Below, piece after piece: positions 44,789 to 53,368 of a stretch of 64,000 nt of DNA; the stretch's first letter is position 1, and every line of letters begins with the position of its first letter. The position numbers and the translations under genes are program-made. The notes beneath the pieces are model-generated. The model was not told the DNA's origin. It made no database searches and saw only the letters and a program-made list of their open reading frames with translations. The stretch covers positions 1-64,000 of the forward strand of contig ONKF01000006.1 in NCBI GenBank assembly GCA_900318335.1, given 5' to 3'. Source of the stretch: an uncultured Prevotellaceae bacterium (GTDB lineage Bacteria > Bacteroidota > Bacteroidia > Bacteroidales > Muribaculaceae).

Positions 44789-44939
44789 TGTCGTCAAGTT
44801 TTTAAGTCGTTATTTCTTGACTCTTAGACCCAGTGCCCCATAGCAAGGTTTAACCCTTCCCCCTCCCAAAAACGATGAGTGCCCCCAGTCAACCGACCAA
44901 GGGCTAAAATTAACCGACAAACGCACTAAATTGAAATCG

Positions 44940-46424
44940 TCAGTGGAGCAGTCCCTTGACATACTCCACGAGCGGTGGCATGTGTAAAGCCTTGGAAATC
45001 GCCTGTTCCTGCAGTTCAAGACACGACAAGAGCACGGCAGAAACCAGTATCACAAACACGACCATCCACCATGTAAAGGCTTTGCGGAAACGGCCTTCAA
45101 ACAGGCGGCACAGCACAAACATGACCACAGGGATGAATAGCGGCTGTACAGGCAAGACATAGCGTGCGACCGAACCGGCCATGACATAGGCCAACATTAT
45201 ATAGGAAATCGCAGGCCACCATGCCCAGATGCCCATATTCTCGCCCCGACGCCAGGAGATTACGAAGTAGTAGAACAATCCCACTCCGCCAAACAGGTAC
45301 CACGGATAAGATAACCGGCACAGCCATTCAAACAGGGTCACATCACCTCCCGTAGCCCATGGGAAAGGATTAAAGAACTGAATGGACAACGTCAGCGGCA
45401 GCATGACTGCACGGTGCAACGGGGAGTAAAGGAAATAGTAGCCTATCACATCGCGATAAAAGCCCTGGGTCCCCCTGATGACATAAAACCGCTGCATGTT
45501 CCATCCGCCATCCACAATCTTGGCATGACGGTCAAATGAATAGGCGGCAAAATGAGTTCCCACCAACAGAGCCACAGCAACCATCGCCAGCATGGCCAGT
45601 GCCATGCCCCAATCACGCCTCAAGTGGGGCAACACCATCACCACAATGCCCACCAGGACAAGATAAAGATAGGTGGTGCGCACGGCACCCATAATCACAC
45701 AAGCAAGCGCCATCAGGGCGATATCACGCCATAGCCTGAAGCGCTCATCGTCGTGAGCCGCCATCGAGGACAATGCGAATCCCGCCAAGGTAATAGCCAG
45801 ATAGATGGATGCTTCCTTCAATAGGCTGATGCCCATCATCAAGTTATAGGCCAGCGCGAGGTAGAGCAGCATACCGCCAAACAACAAGGTCTCAGGGCTT
45901 GCTTTGACCCGATGGTACAGCAACCGGCGGGTCGTCATTCCCGTCAAGACCACCGAGGTCAACGTGAACATCAGGTTCAGCGCCTGGGGCCAGACCACAC
46001 TCACGCCAAACACCTTAAACAAGCAATAAATCATGCCTGGGAAGCCTGGGAAAATCACTTTCTCCCATGGCACACTGCCGTCATAATGGAAAAGAGCCCA
46101 TTTATAGTACTTGCGGGGATCACTTTCCAGATTTGGCAATCGCAATGAATAGCCGTCCACGCTGGTCCACTCCACCAGTCGGAGATAATCGACAGCCATC
46201 AGCGATGCCGCCAGCACCAGCAGTACCACACATGCCGGTAGCGACACGCCACGCGCATGATGGAGCACCGTTCGCGGCACCAGATAGGCGACCAGATAAG
46301 CAAGGGTTATCTTGAGACCATCTGCCATGCCAAAATGACTCGAGGCGATGACTGCACACACGGCAAACACCAGCACCTCGGCAAGCAATAACGGCAAATT
46401 GGGAGTTGTCAAGCCCTTTTTCAT
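44940..46424 (-). CDS. Polytopic membrane protein, possibly GT-C-type glycosyltransferase
   Basis: This 494-residue protein has roughly eleven hydrophobic segments and a loop near residues 95-125 (VEWTSVDGYSLRLPNLESDP...YYKWALFHYDGSVPWEKV) after the second or third helix. A conserved acidic loop at that place, multiple helices and a short C-terminal tail fit the GT-C fold of lipid-linked sugar transferases. No decisive motif is seen, so the assignment is tentative. It stands alone on the minus strand and diverges from the acyltransferase gene. Confidence 0.7.
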   Translation of the reverse strand: MKKGLTTPNLPLLLAEVLVFAVCAVIASSHFGMADGLKITLAYLVAYLVPRTVLHHARGVSLPACVVLLVLAASLMAVDYLRLVEWTSVDGYSLRLPNLESDPRKYYKWALFHYDGSVPWEKVIFPGFPGMIYCLFKVFGVSVVWPQALNLMFTLTSVVLTGMTTRRLLYHRVKASPETLLFGGMLLYLALAYNLMMGISLLKEASIYLAITLAGFALSSMAAHDDERFRLWRDIALMALACVIMGAVRTTYLYLVLVGIVVMVLPHLRRDWGMALAMLAMVAVALLVGTHFAAYSFDRHAKIVDGGWNMQRFYVIRGTQGFYRDVIGYYFLYSPLHRAVMLPLTLSIQFFNPFPWATGGDVTLFEWLCRLSYPWYLFGGVGLFYYFVISWRRGENMGIWAWWPAISYIMLAYVMAGSVARYVLPVQPLFIPVVMFVLCRLFEGRFRKAFTWWMVVFVILVSAVLLSCLELQEQAISKALHMPPLVEYVKGLLH

Positions 46425-46535
46425 TCAGTAGTCAAAATGGTTTGTGAACCTGTTTTTTTGCCTCGCAAAAGTAGAACATTTCAGCATTATGAACAAATTT
46501 TTCGCCTGATGCTTTCCATTTTCGGTCAAAATATA

Positions 46536-46543
46536 TAACTTTG
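46536..46543 (+). promoter_or_regulatory. -7 element of the acyltransferase operon
   Basis: TAACTTTG lies 23 nt before the ATG at 46567 and just before a TTG at 46549 that would give a slightly longer frame. Confidence 0.55.
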
Positions 46544-46566
46544 TATGTTTGAACCAAAACCTAAAA

Positions 46567-47406
46567 ATGAAAATGAGCGGCCAACCGATAAAAATAGATG
46601 TCGACAAAGTGCTCCGTGATAGGCTTCCGAAGCACTACAAGTACATCCCGCGCTTTGTCGTGCGGTGGTTGGAGCGCACAATATGCCAGGATAAGCTCAA
46701 TGCAATCCTCACCAAGATGGCGGGAAAGAACAGTGTCGACGCAGCCACAGCCGCGCTCGACGAGATGGACATCACTGTCAAAGCCACAGGTCTGGAGCAC
46801 CTGCCCGAGGGGCGCTTCATGTTTGTGTCCAACCATCCCCTGGGCGGACTTGACGGTCTGGCGCTCATCTCGTTGTTGGGTAACCGCTACGATAAGAAAA
46901 TCAAGTTCTTGGTCAACGACCTGCTCATGGCAGTCGAACCCCTGCGCGGTGTGTTCCTGCCCGTGAACAAGTACGGCAACCAGGCACGCGCTGCCGCCGT
47001 GCAGATCGAGGAGGCTCTCCAGAGCGACAACCAGTTCATCACCTTCCCCGCAGGCCTGTGCTCACGCATGCAGCCCGATGGCTCCATTGCCGACCTGCCG
47101 TGGCAGAAGGCCGCTGTGGCTCATGCCATTAACCACCAGCGCGACATCGTGCCCATCTTTTTTGACGCCCACAATTCACGGTTTTTCTACCGCTTTGCCA
47201 AGTGGCGCAAAAAACTGGGCATCAAGTTCAATATCGAACTCATCTTCTTGCCCAAGGAGATGATCAAGAAGAGCGGCAGCACGCTGCGGGTGATGATCGG
47301 CGAGCCCATCCCCTGGAACACCCTAGATGCTACTCACCCCAAGCAGGAGGCAGCGCGCCTGCGCGAAATAGTAATCAATATGGCCCCAACGCCAGCAAAC
47401 CGATAA
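46567..47406 (+). CDS. Acyltransferase, GlsA-like (glycine lipid O-acyltransferase)
   Basis: This 279-residue PlsC/LPLAT-fold acyltransferase has the catalytic motif in SNHPLGGLDGLAL (HPLGGLD, the variant seen in the ornithine/glycine-lipid group), then FLPVNKYGN and FPAGLCSRMQPDG as acyl-acceptor motifs. It is followed 8 bp later by a GNAT-type N-acyltransferase. That pair is the arrangement known in Bacteroides for glycine lipids (GlsB makes N-acyl glycine, GlsA adds the second acyl chain). The start is set at MKMSGQ rather than the upstream TTG. The pathway is inferred from family and neighbour; the acceptor amino acid cannot be read from the sequence. Confidence 0.8.
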   Translation: MKMSGQPIKIDVDKVLRDRLPKHYKYIPRFVVRWLERTICQDKLNAILTKMAGKNSVDAATAALDEMDITVKATGLEHLPEGRFMFVSNHPLGGLDGLALISLLGNRYDKKIKFLVNDLLMAVEPLRGVFLPVNKYGNQARAAAVQIEEALQSDNQFITFPAGLCSRMQPDGSIADLPWQKAAVAHAINHQRDIVPIFFDAHNSRFFYRFAKWRKKLGIKFNIELIFLPKEMIKKSGSTLRVMIGEPIPWNTLDATHPKQEAARLREIVINMAPTPANR

Positions 47407-47414
47407 ATTGCCCT

Positions 47415-48353
47415 ATGGAACCCATTATTGAACCTATCCCCGTCCAACTCATCGAGCAGGAACTCACGCCCGAGCGCCTGCTGCGCCACACCAACAAGGC
47501 CGACAACGACATCTACGTCGTCACGGCCCACAACGCCCCCAACACGATGCGCGAGATCGGTCGCCTGCGTGAGATCACTTTCCGTGCTGCGGGAGGCGGT
47601 ACTGGCAAGGCGTGTGACATCGACGAGTTTGATACTATGGAGACGCCATGCCAACAACTGCTGGTGTGGAACCCCGACAAAAAGGAAATCATCGGAGCCT
47701 ACCGTTTCATCGGTGGCTGGGATGTGAAGGTGGAAAACGGCGTGCCACACATTGCCACGGGACACCTGTTCCGCTTCAGCGACAGGTTCCTGAACGAGAT
47801 TCTGCCTGTTACCATCGAACTGGGCCGCTCGTTTGTCCGCCCCGAATATCAGTCCACCCGCGAGGGCGTGCGGGCGCTGTTTGCACTCGACAACCTGTGG
47901 GACGGTTTGGGCGCACTGACCATCATCTACCCGAAGGTCAAATACATGTTCGGCAAGATGACGATGTACCCGAGCTACGTGCGCGACTGCCGCGACATGC
48001 TGCTGTGCTTCCTCAACCTCTACTTTGAGGACAAGGAGGGGCTAGTGGTGCCCATCGACCCGCTTCCCGACACCCGCAACGACGATCCCGCTCTGAGGTC
48101 TCAATTTGTGGGCAACGACTTCCGTGAGGACTACAAGCGGCTGAACGCCTTCATCCGCCAGCACGGTATCAACATCCCACCGCTGGTCAACGCCTATATG
48201 GGTCTATCGCCCAAGATGCTGCTGCTGGGCACCGCCATCAACCGTGAGTTCGGCAATGTGGAGGAAACGGGCATTCTTATCAACCTCGACGAGATAGCCG
48301 ACGAGAAGAAGCGCCGCCACATCGACACCTATCTGGCAAACATTGAACGATAA
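47415..48353 (+). CDS. GNAT-fold N-acyltransferase, GlsB-like
   Basis: This 312-residue protein is of the hemolysin/OlsB-like acetyltransferase type (Acetyltransf_5). Recognisable stretches are EIGRLREITFRAAGGGTG, LLVWNPDKKEIIGAYRFI, ELGRSFVRPEYQ and ALDNLWDGLGALTIIYP. In Bacteroides the homologue GlsB transfers a 3-hydroxy fatty acid to glycine, giving commendamide, the precursor of glycine lipids. The frame is open upstream into the previous gene, but the ATG at 47415 fits the family and the 8-bp spacing. Likely a peripheral inner-membrane enzyme. Confidence 0.82.
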   Translation: MEPIIEPIPVQLIEQELTPERLLRHTNKADNDIYVVTAHNAPNTMREIGRLREITFRAAGGGTGKACDIDEFDTMETPCQQLLVWNPDKKEIIGAYRFIGGWDVKVENGVPHIATGHLFRFSDRFLNEILPVTIELGRSFVRPEYQSTREGVRALFALDNLWDGLGALTIIYPKVKYMFGKMTMYPSYVRDCRDMLLCFLNLYFEDKEGLVVPIDPLPDTRNDDPALRSQFVGNDFREDYKRLNAFIRQHGINIPPLVNAYMGLSPKMLLLGTAINREFGNVEETGILINLDEIADEKKRRHIDTYLANIER

Positions 48354-48371
48354 CCGGAACATAATCATAAT

Positions 48372-50000
48372 ATGATAAAAAACACCATAGCATCACTCCT
48401 ACTCGCATTATGCTGCGCCACGACCGCGATGGCACAGGCACCGACAGACACCAAACTGGCCAACCTTGACCTCTCGACCGACACGTTGGAAATGCGCGAG
48501 CGCTTCAGCCCTGTTCTCTATGAGAATGAATACAGCTTTGGCTTCATGGCCAATGCGGGCAACAGCGAGTTGGCACCCTACTACATCAGTTCCAATTGCG
48601 GAGGTGTCATTACCCAGCAGTACTCTGCCCTGGTCAACGCATCGCTGTACCACAACATGAATATGGATCAGCGCTTCTCATGGGGCGCCGGACTTGAAGT
48701 CTGGGGCGGTTATGCGTCGAGTGCGGGCTACGAGCGCTACAAGGGCAACGATGAGTTTGAGATACTGAAGCAACACCCCGCACGGGTATGGATACAACAG
48801 GCTTATGTCGAGGCCAAGTACCGCAGCATCTTTGCCGAGGCAGGTCAAGCCTACAAGACCTCACCCATCGTCGATGCCTCGCTGAGCAGCGGTGACCTGG
48901 TGTGGAGCAACAATTCACGGCCTCCCGTGGGTCTGCGTGCCGGTTTCATCGACTTCCAGAATATCCCGTTCACTAAGGGCTGGGTACAGATCAAGGGCGA
49001 ATTCGGCTACTTCCGCGAGTTGGATGACAAGTGGCTCGAGAATCATTACAACTACTATAACCACTTCATTACTACGGGCTCGTGGCTGCACTACAAGAGC
49101 CTGCACTTCCGCACCAACCCTGAAAAACCCGTGGTGTTCACCATCGGTGCCCAGTCGGCATGTCAGTTCGGCGGCACGGCCAAGTACTACGAGGACGGCC
49201 AGGTGACGCGGACGGTGAAGATGGATGCCAACGCAAAGGCCTGGTGGCGCACATTTATTGCGGGCAGTGGCGGCAACAGCGCGGGCGACTCGTTTGTCGA
49301 GGGCAACCACCTGGGCACGTGGGACATCGCACTAGAGTATAACTCCAAGAATCTCTATCACTTGCGCGCCTACACCCAGTGGCTGTGGGAAGACGGCTCA
49401 GGCATCGGCAAGATGAACGGCTTTGACGGCCTGTGGGGACTGGAATACCATCGCAATGGATTTTTCCTCGTCTCGGGCGCTGTCATCGAGTATATCGACT
49501 TCACCAACCAGAGCGGCCCCATCCACTGGACGCCCAACGACCACGAGGGTACGGCAATCACCAGCCACTCGTCGGGAGCCGACGATTACTACAACAACTA
49601 CATCTACAATGGTTACCAGAGCCGCGGCATGTCCATCGGCTCGCCCTTCGTCAAGTCGCCGCTCTATAACCAGGACGGTTACATGCGCTACCGCGACAAC
49701 GTGCTGCGCGGTTTCCACGCCGCTGTCGAGGGTTGGCTCAGCAGCGACTGCCACTACACTCTGCAGGGCTCTTACCGCAAGGTGTGGGGCACGCCCATCA
49801 TCCCCCGCGCGGGCAGCATCGATGACTTCTCGATGGCATTATCGGTCTATTATTACCCCTATTGGCTCAAGGGCGTGAAGGTTGAAGGCCTATCTCTTGG
49901 CGCCACCGTGGCCATGGACCGCGGTAAGCTCTACGGCAACAACTGGGGCGCCCAATTGGGTATATCCTATAGCGGAAACTTTAATTTCAAGAAACGATGA
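48372..50000 (+). CDS. Outer-membrane protein, capsule assembly Wzi-like
   Basis: This 542-residue protein has a signal peptide ending TTAMAQA. The mature protein is a long array of amphipathic strands with aromatic girdles (EYSFGFMANAGNSELAPYYI, WIQQAYVEAKYRSIFAEAGQ, LSLGATVAMDRGKLYGNNWG) and ends with strand NFNFKKR. Size and pattern match the Wzi-type barrels of Bacteroidetes that attach capsule or other surface polysaccharide, but the assignment is by overall look. It begins 18 bp after the GlsB-like gene and overlaps the next gene by 4 nt, so the four genes form one envelope operon. Confidence 0.65.
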   Translation: MIKNTIASLLLALCCATTAMAQAPTDTKLANLDLSTDTLEMRERFSPVLYENEYSFGFMANAGNSELAPYYISSNCGGVITQQYSALVNASLYHNMNMDQRFSWGAGLEVWGGYASSAGYERYKGNDEFEILKQHPARVWIQQAYVEAKYRSIFAEAGQAYKTSPIVDASLSSGDLVWSNNSRPPVGLRAGFIDFQNIPFTKGWVQIKGEFGYFRELDDKWLENHYNYYNHFITTGSWLHYKSLHFRTNPEKPVVFTIGAQSACQFGGTAKYYEDGQVTRTVKMDANAKAWWRTFIAGSGGNSAGDSFVEGNHLGTWDIALEYNSKNLYHLRAYTQWLWEDGSGIGKMNGFDGLWGLEYHRNGFFLVSGAVIEYIDFTNQSGPIHWTPNDHEGTAITSHSSGADDYYNNYIYNGYQSRGMSIGSPFVKSPLYNQDGYMRYRDNVLRGFHAAVEGWLSSDCHYTLQGSYRKVWGTPIIPRAGSIDDFSMALSVYYYPYWLKGVKVEGLSLGATVAMDRGKLYGNNWGAQLGISYSGNFNFKKR

Positions 50001-50434
50001 AAAAGACAACATCATATTACCTGCTTATCGCATCATTTGTCATGGCGATGCTCGTCTTTGCCTCCTGCAACCGCAACCATGGCGACATCGGCATCTGGTT
50101 CGGCACCTGGCACGTCGATCAGATCACTGCCGGCGGCACGCCCGTCAACGTCGATGGCGACTACTTCTTCCAGTTCCAGAACAAGGTCTTCAGGGTATCT
50201 AATGTCGGTGCCCACGAGCAAGTGGAGGAGAGTTACGGCACGTGGGATGAGAGCGAGGACGGCCTCAAGATGACCGTTTCATTCCCCGACCCCACCGTAT
50301 ATTATATATATATGCCCGGGCTGGAAACCGAGAATCACTTCACCATCACACGGACTTCGTCACGCGACCTCACCTTCACCAAAACCGACACCACCGGCGC
50401 CACCTACTCCTACCACCTCAAAAAACAACCCTAA
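49997..50434 (+). CDS. Small lipocalin-like lipoprotein
   Basis: This 145-residue protein has a lipoprotein signal with lipobox VFASC (Cys about residue 24). The mature part resembles the lipocalin-like fold common in Bacteroidetes: GTWHVDQITAGGTPV, YFFQFQNKVFRVS, YGTWDESEDGLKMTVSF, LTFTKTD. It overlaps the Wzi-like gene by 4 nt (ATGA), implying translational coupling and perhaps a role as its periplasmic or outer-leaflet partner. The end of the gene marks a sharp drop in GC content. Confidence 0.78.
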   Translation: MKKTTSYYLLIASFVMAMLVFASCNRNHGDIGIWFGTWHVDQITAGGTPVNVDGDYFFQFQNKVFRVSNVGAHEQVEESYGTWDESEDGLKMTVSFPDPTVYYIYMPGLETENHFTITRTSSRDLTFTKTDTTGATYSYHLKKQP

Positions 50435-50446
50435 CCCCCCACGTTA

Positions 50447-50513
50447 TTCAAGTGTTTAAAGTTGACATGCCACTTTAAACACTTGCGGATATTGGATAAA
50501 GTCGAATCATTAA
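50447..50513. repeat. Left copy of the repeat bordering the AT-rich island
   Basis: It is a hairpin (AAGTGTTTAAAGT inverted as ACTTTAAACACTT) followed by GGATATTGGATAAAG. A similar unit lies at 57706-57787. The hairpin may also end the envelope operon. Confidence 0.6.
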
Positions 50514-50781
50514 CTCCGCCAATCAAGTTAACACCATCATTATTTCCGTTGACAACTGAGGAATCTTGCTACATCGTAGAAAAACCATGCTCATACACGA
50601 GAATTTTTGAAAAACTCTTGCATATTCCAAGAATTCTTACAAAAGTATGAATACAAGTTGTGCATACGGTGATTCGAATTAAATTTTTTCGTCACCACTA
50701 AATTGCTAAGAATCAACGATATATGCATTCTTCGATCATCTTTTTATTAACTTTTTAATCCCGACAACGGGTACTAATTAT

Positions 50782-50835
50782 ATAGAATTGCATCATGACA
50801 GAAAAATAATCTTCCATGATGCCGTGAAATTCTAT
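50782..50835. promoter_or_regulatory. Palindrome upstream of the island promoter
   Basis: GCATCATG (50790) pairs with CATGATGC (50815), and the outer ATAGAATT (50782) pairs with AATTCTAT (50828), leaving a 5-nt bulge. It ends 10 bp before a -7 element and covers the -33 position. This and the promoter are the only signals I see in the gap 50514-50979. Confidence 0.5.
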
Positions 50836-50845
50836 GATTTAATAG

Positions 50846-50853
50846 TATCTTTG
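50846..50853 (+). promoter_or_regulatory. -7 element, probable promoter of the peptide cluster
   Basis: TATCTTTG matches TAnnTTTG. There is no good -33 element; the adjacent palindrome occupies that position, so an activator or repressor may act here. Confidence 0.5.
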
Positions 50854-50979
50854 CCATGTCGTGACTGATTATTACTTATTTAATAAATAATAAGATATGA
50901 TGTTTTTTGCCACATGTTTTTGCCCAGGGAGTTAGTGGTAATTTAGAATTATGTGCTCTGAACTTTGGGTTAATAGCAC

Positions 50980-52167
50980 ATGAGTCAATCAATCTTCTAC
51001 TTAAAGAATTGTATGGACAAATATATTGTTTTAAATAATGGAATAAAAGTCGCAATTAATAATCATTATGACATTGTGTCTAGGATTATTATTGCCATTA
51101 TGGCTGGAAGCCGTGATTGTGGTAATGAATTGTGTGGTTTGGCGCATTTTTCTGAGCATATCCTATTGACTGATATGCATGATAAAAAAGATGCTATTAT
51201 AAACTGCGATGGTAAAACAACTAATGAAGAGACAGTAATATCATTAACATGTTTGAATGATGATTTTAATAGAGCTCTATTATTGATAAGAAACTGTCTT
51301 TCACTTGAGGAGATACCATATTCGTCTTATGAGAAAGAAAAAGAAATCATTAAGTCTGAGATTAAACGAAGAAGTGTGTTCTCCAATGATTTTTCAAACT
51401 CCATTAATTTGCAACTTTTTGAAGGTGGCTTAGAATATGATACTTTGGGCAGCGATGTATTATTAGATAATATTACATTAGAAGAAATATTGAACTTTAG
51501 AAATAAATACTATATCTCAAATAATATATCTATATCAATATCTACAAGTTTAAATGTTGAATACGTAACCGATATGGTTTCTACTTCTTTGGGTCGAATA
51601 AAATCAGGTCAAGAAATCAACAGAAAACCATGTCAACAAAAATCCCAATATTATATAACTCAACGTCATAAACAGGATTACGTTTGCAATTTGTATTGTT
51701 ATCCTATAAAAATACCATTTTCGCTTTATTCGCCATTGGATTTATTGTTGTTTTTTATCGGTGGAAAGACGTCTAATAATAGATTAATGGAAGGTCTTCT
51801 TATGAAAGGATTAAAAGTATATAATGCAGCAATGAGAATTGTGAAATACTCTGACTTTAGTGTAGTATTTCTAGAATATGATTGTCCAGCAGGAAGTGTT
51901 AGGGCTTATGAAAAGGCCATCAAAAGCATAATAGAAAGTACTATATTGCCTTATAATGAAGATCAAATGGATAAACTAGTCAAAAATTATATAATTAGTT
52001 ATATATCCTACATGAATTTAGACGAAAGATTATATATGGTATGTAGAGATATGCTTTATAATAATAGTTTCTTTTGTCAGGAACGAGACACTTTGAACTA
52101 TGCGAAGATAGTAACAGCTGATTGTTTAAAAAAAGCTTTTATCAAATATATTAAAACATTTTCTTAA
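50980..52167 (+). CDS. M16-family metallopeptidase (PqqF/insulinase-like, single half)
   Basis: This 395-residue protein (a second ATG at 51013 gives 384) contains the inverted zinc motif HFSEH (His56, Glu59, His60) in the context GLAHFSEHILL. The downstream glutamate of the M16 family is in KSEIKRR. One N-terminal active domain (about 10-205) and one inactive partner domain (210-395) are present, as in the short bacterial form. There is no signal peptide, so it is cytosolic. It is AT-rich, unlike the genes to its left. M16 enzymes cut leader peptides in several peptide-derived pathways; that role here is inferred from the neighbours. Confidence 0.83.
   Translation: MSQSIFYLKNCMDKYIVLNNGIKVAINNHYDIVSRIIIAIMAGSRDCGNELCGLAHFSEHILLTDMHDKKDAIINCDGKTTNEETVISLTCLNDDFNRALLLIRNCLSLEEIPYSSYEKEKEIIKSEIKRRSVFSNDFSNSINLQLFEGGLEYDTLGSDVLLDNITLEEILNFRNKYYISNNISISISTSLNVEYVTDMVSTSLGRIKSGQEINRKPCQQKSQYYITQRHKQDYVCNLYCYPIKIPFSLYSPLDLLLFFIGGKTSNNRLMEGLLMKGLKVYNAAMRIVKYSDFSVVFLEYDCPAGSVRAYEKAIKSIIESTILPYNEDQMDKLVKNYIISYISYMNLDERLYMVCRDMLYNNSFFCQERDTLNYAKIVTADCLKKAFIKYIKTFS
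52157..52167. repeat. Left 11-bp target duplication of the IS4-family element
   Basis: CATTTTCTTAA here is repeated at 53357-53367. It includes the stop codon of the M16 gene. Confidence 0.65.
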
Positions 52168-53185
52168 GTTCATGACAACAAAATAAAGATTTCAGATTAA
52201 TTCTTGTATCGGGGCTTTTGGTGCAAACTCTCAATCTCGATGAGGCCATACATGACCACCACATGGCCCTACGGACGTTGTTTAGAATGCGTATTGGGAC
52301 GCATTGATTCCAGTGGTCGCACACAAAGTCGGCCCAGACGCCAATGATGCACATCACTGCCAGCCGCCGCTCGAACCATTCCATGTGAGTGAGATGCGTG
52401 TCCTCGAGATGGAACCCTGCCGCCTTCAGACAACGGTTCAGCGTTTCAATCTGCTAGCGCAACTTGTAGATGTCCACGGCTTCCTAGGTGGCTGTTGTAG
52501 CTGGTCAGTATCTGCAGAACTGGGACACCGTCCGAGTTCAAGAGCCTGGCCCCCCGCCAAATAGACATATTCGCCTTTTAGCAGATAGAGTTGGTGCCGA
52601 GCTTCGGTTCACCCAACTTCAAGTCGTTGAAGAGCCAGAAAGCCTTGATAAACTTGCCGCTGCCAGACTTCTGTATCCAGCAGTTCTGTCGGATGTGTAG
52701 GTAGTAGCGGATGCCCCTGCTGTTGAGGATGCCCATCCAATTCTCGCCGACGAACTCACGATCAGCCACCAGACAATTGATCCAGTCCTTGCCAAAGAGC
52801 CTGATGAACCGCTCGATAATCTCAATGCATTCTGCTGTTCACGCGTATGAGTTGGAGTTTGAACAGGAGAGGGACGGCTACGTTCTCATAGGTCACGTCA
52901 AGCAGCAGAACGTTGATGTCATTCTGACCGTACTTCCAATTGGTGCGTTTCATTGTCAATACCAGCACGCTATTGACAGGACGCAGCGAGAAAACCAAGA
53001 GCGCTATCAGGTCCATCATGTAACCCACAAAAATCCTTTGCAACCGACGTATGTTGGACTCCTTCTCGGCAGCGTTGGCCAGCCTGACCAGTTTCACGAT
53101 CTGAGCCTTGGCCAGTGCCTCCAACAGCAGGGCCATCAATTTGATGCGCCAAGTTTATCGATTTTCCCAAATTTTCTTGCATGAT
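52168..53185 (-). pseudogene. IS4-family transposase, frameshifted remnant
   Basis: Fragments of one transposase are spread over several frames. An N-terminal piece (QENLGKSINLAHQI, about 53182-53141) continues after a frameshift as LLLEALAKAQIVKLVRLANA ... MKRTNWKYGQNDINVLLLDV (53139-52822). Then comes the catalytic-core signature ADREFVGENWMGIL with HIRQN (about 52769-52690), then a C-terminal piece RRLAVMCIIGVWADFV (about 52370). The DREFxGxxW and RTNWKFG-like motifs identify the IS4 type common in Bacteroidetes. At least three frameshifts make it inactive. Confidence 0.8.
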
Positions 53186-53207
53186 CGAAAAAAATTAACT
53201 AATTTTG
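53177..53207 (+). promoter_or_regulatory. Outward-facing promoter in the IS end
   Basis: TTG at 53177-53179, a 20-bp spacer and TAATTTTG at 53200-53207 read out of the IS towards the M42 gene, about 160 bp away. The spacing equals that of the other strong promoters in the window. Confidence 0.55.
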
Positions 53208-53356
53208 TCTTTATTCTTGGAATTAGTAGCTCTCTTCATCTGAATAATCGGAAGTTTTTAAAAAAGTTACTAAATTCCAAGGACTCATGTAATGCTCAAC
53301 CACCTGATGGCTAGTTAATAAGAGTTAAGTTTTTAACTTTTTGTCATGTACTAAAT

Positions 53357-53367
53357 CATTTTCTTAA
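53357..53367. repeat. Right 11-bp target duplication of the IS4-family element
   Basis: CATTTTCTTAA ends one base before the ATG of the M42 gene and matches 52157-52167 exactly. Confidence 0.65.
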
Positions 53368-53368
53368 A

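Larger units (their letters stand above)
52168..53356. mobile_element. Decayed IS4-family insertion sequence
   Basis: About 1190 bp with a degraded minus-strand transposase. The ends are imperfectly inverted: GTTCATGACAA on the left and, on the complement of the right end, GTACATGACAA (five bases in from the duplication). Flanking 11-bp direct repeats fit the 10-12 bp target duplications of the IS4 family. Its GC content is higher than that of the flanking peptide genes, as expected of a separate arrival. Confidence 0.75.

Noticed and set aside
50462-50650. 62-codon frame before the peptide cluster
   Set aside because: It begins in the border repeat and has no precursor-like core, no motif and no supporting promoter.
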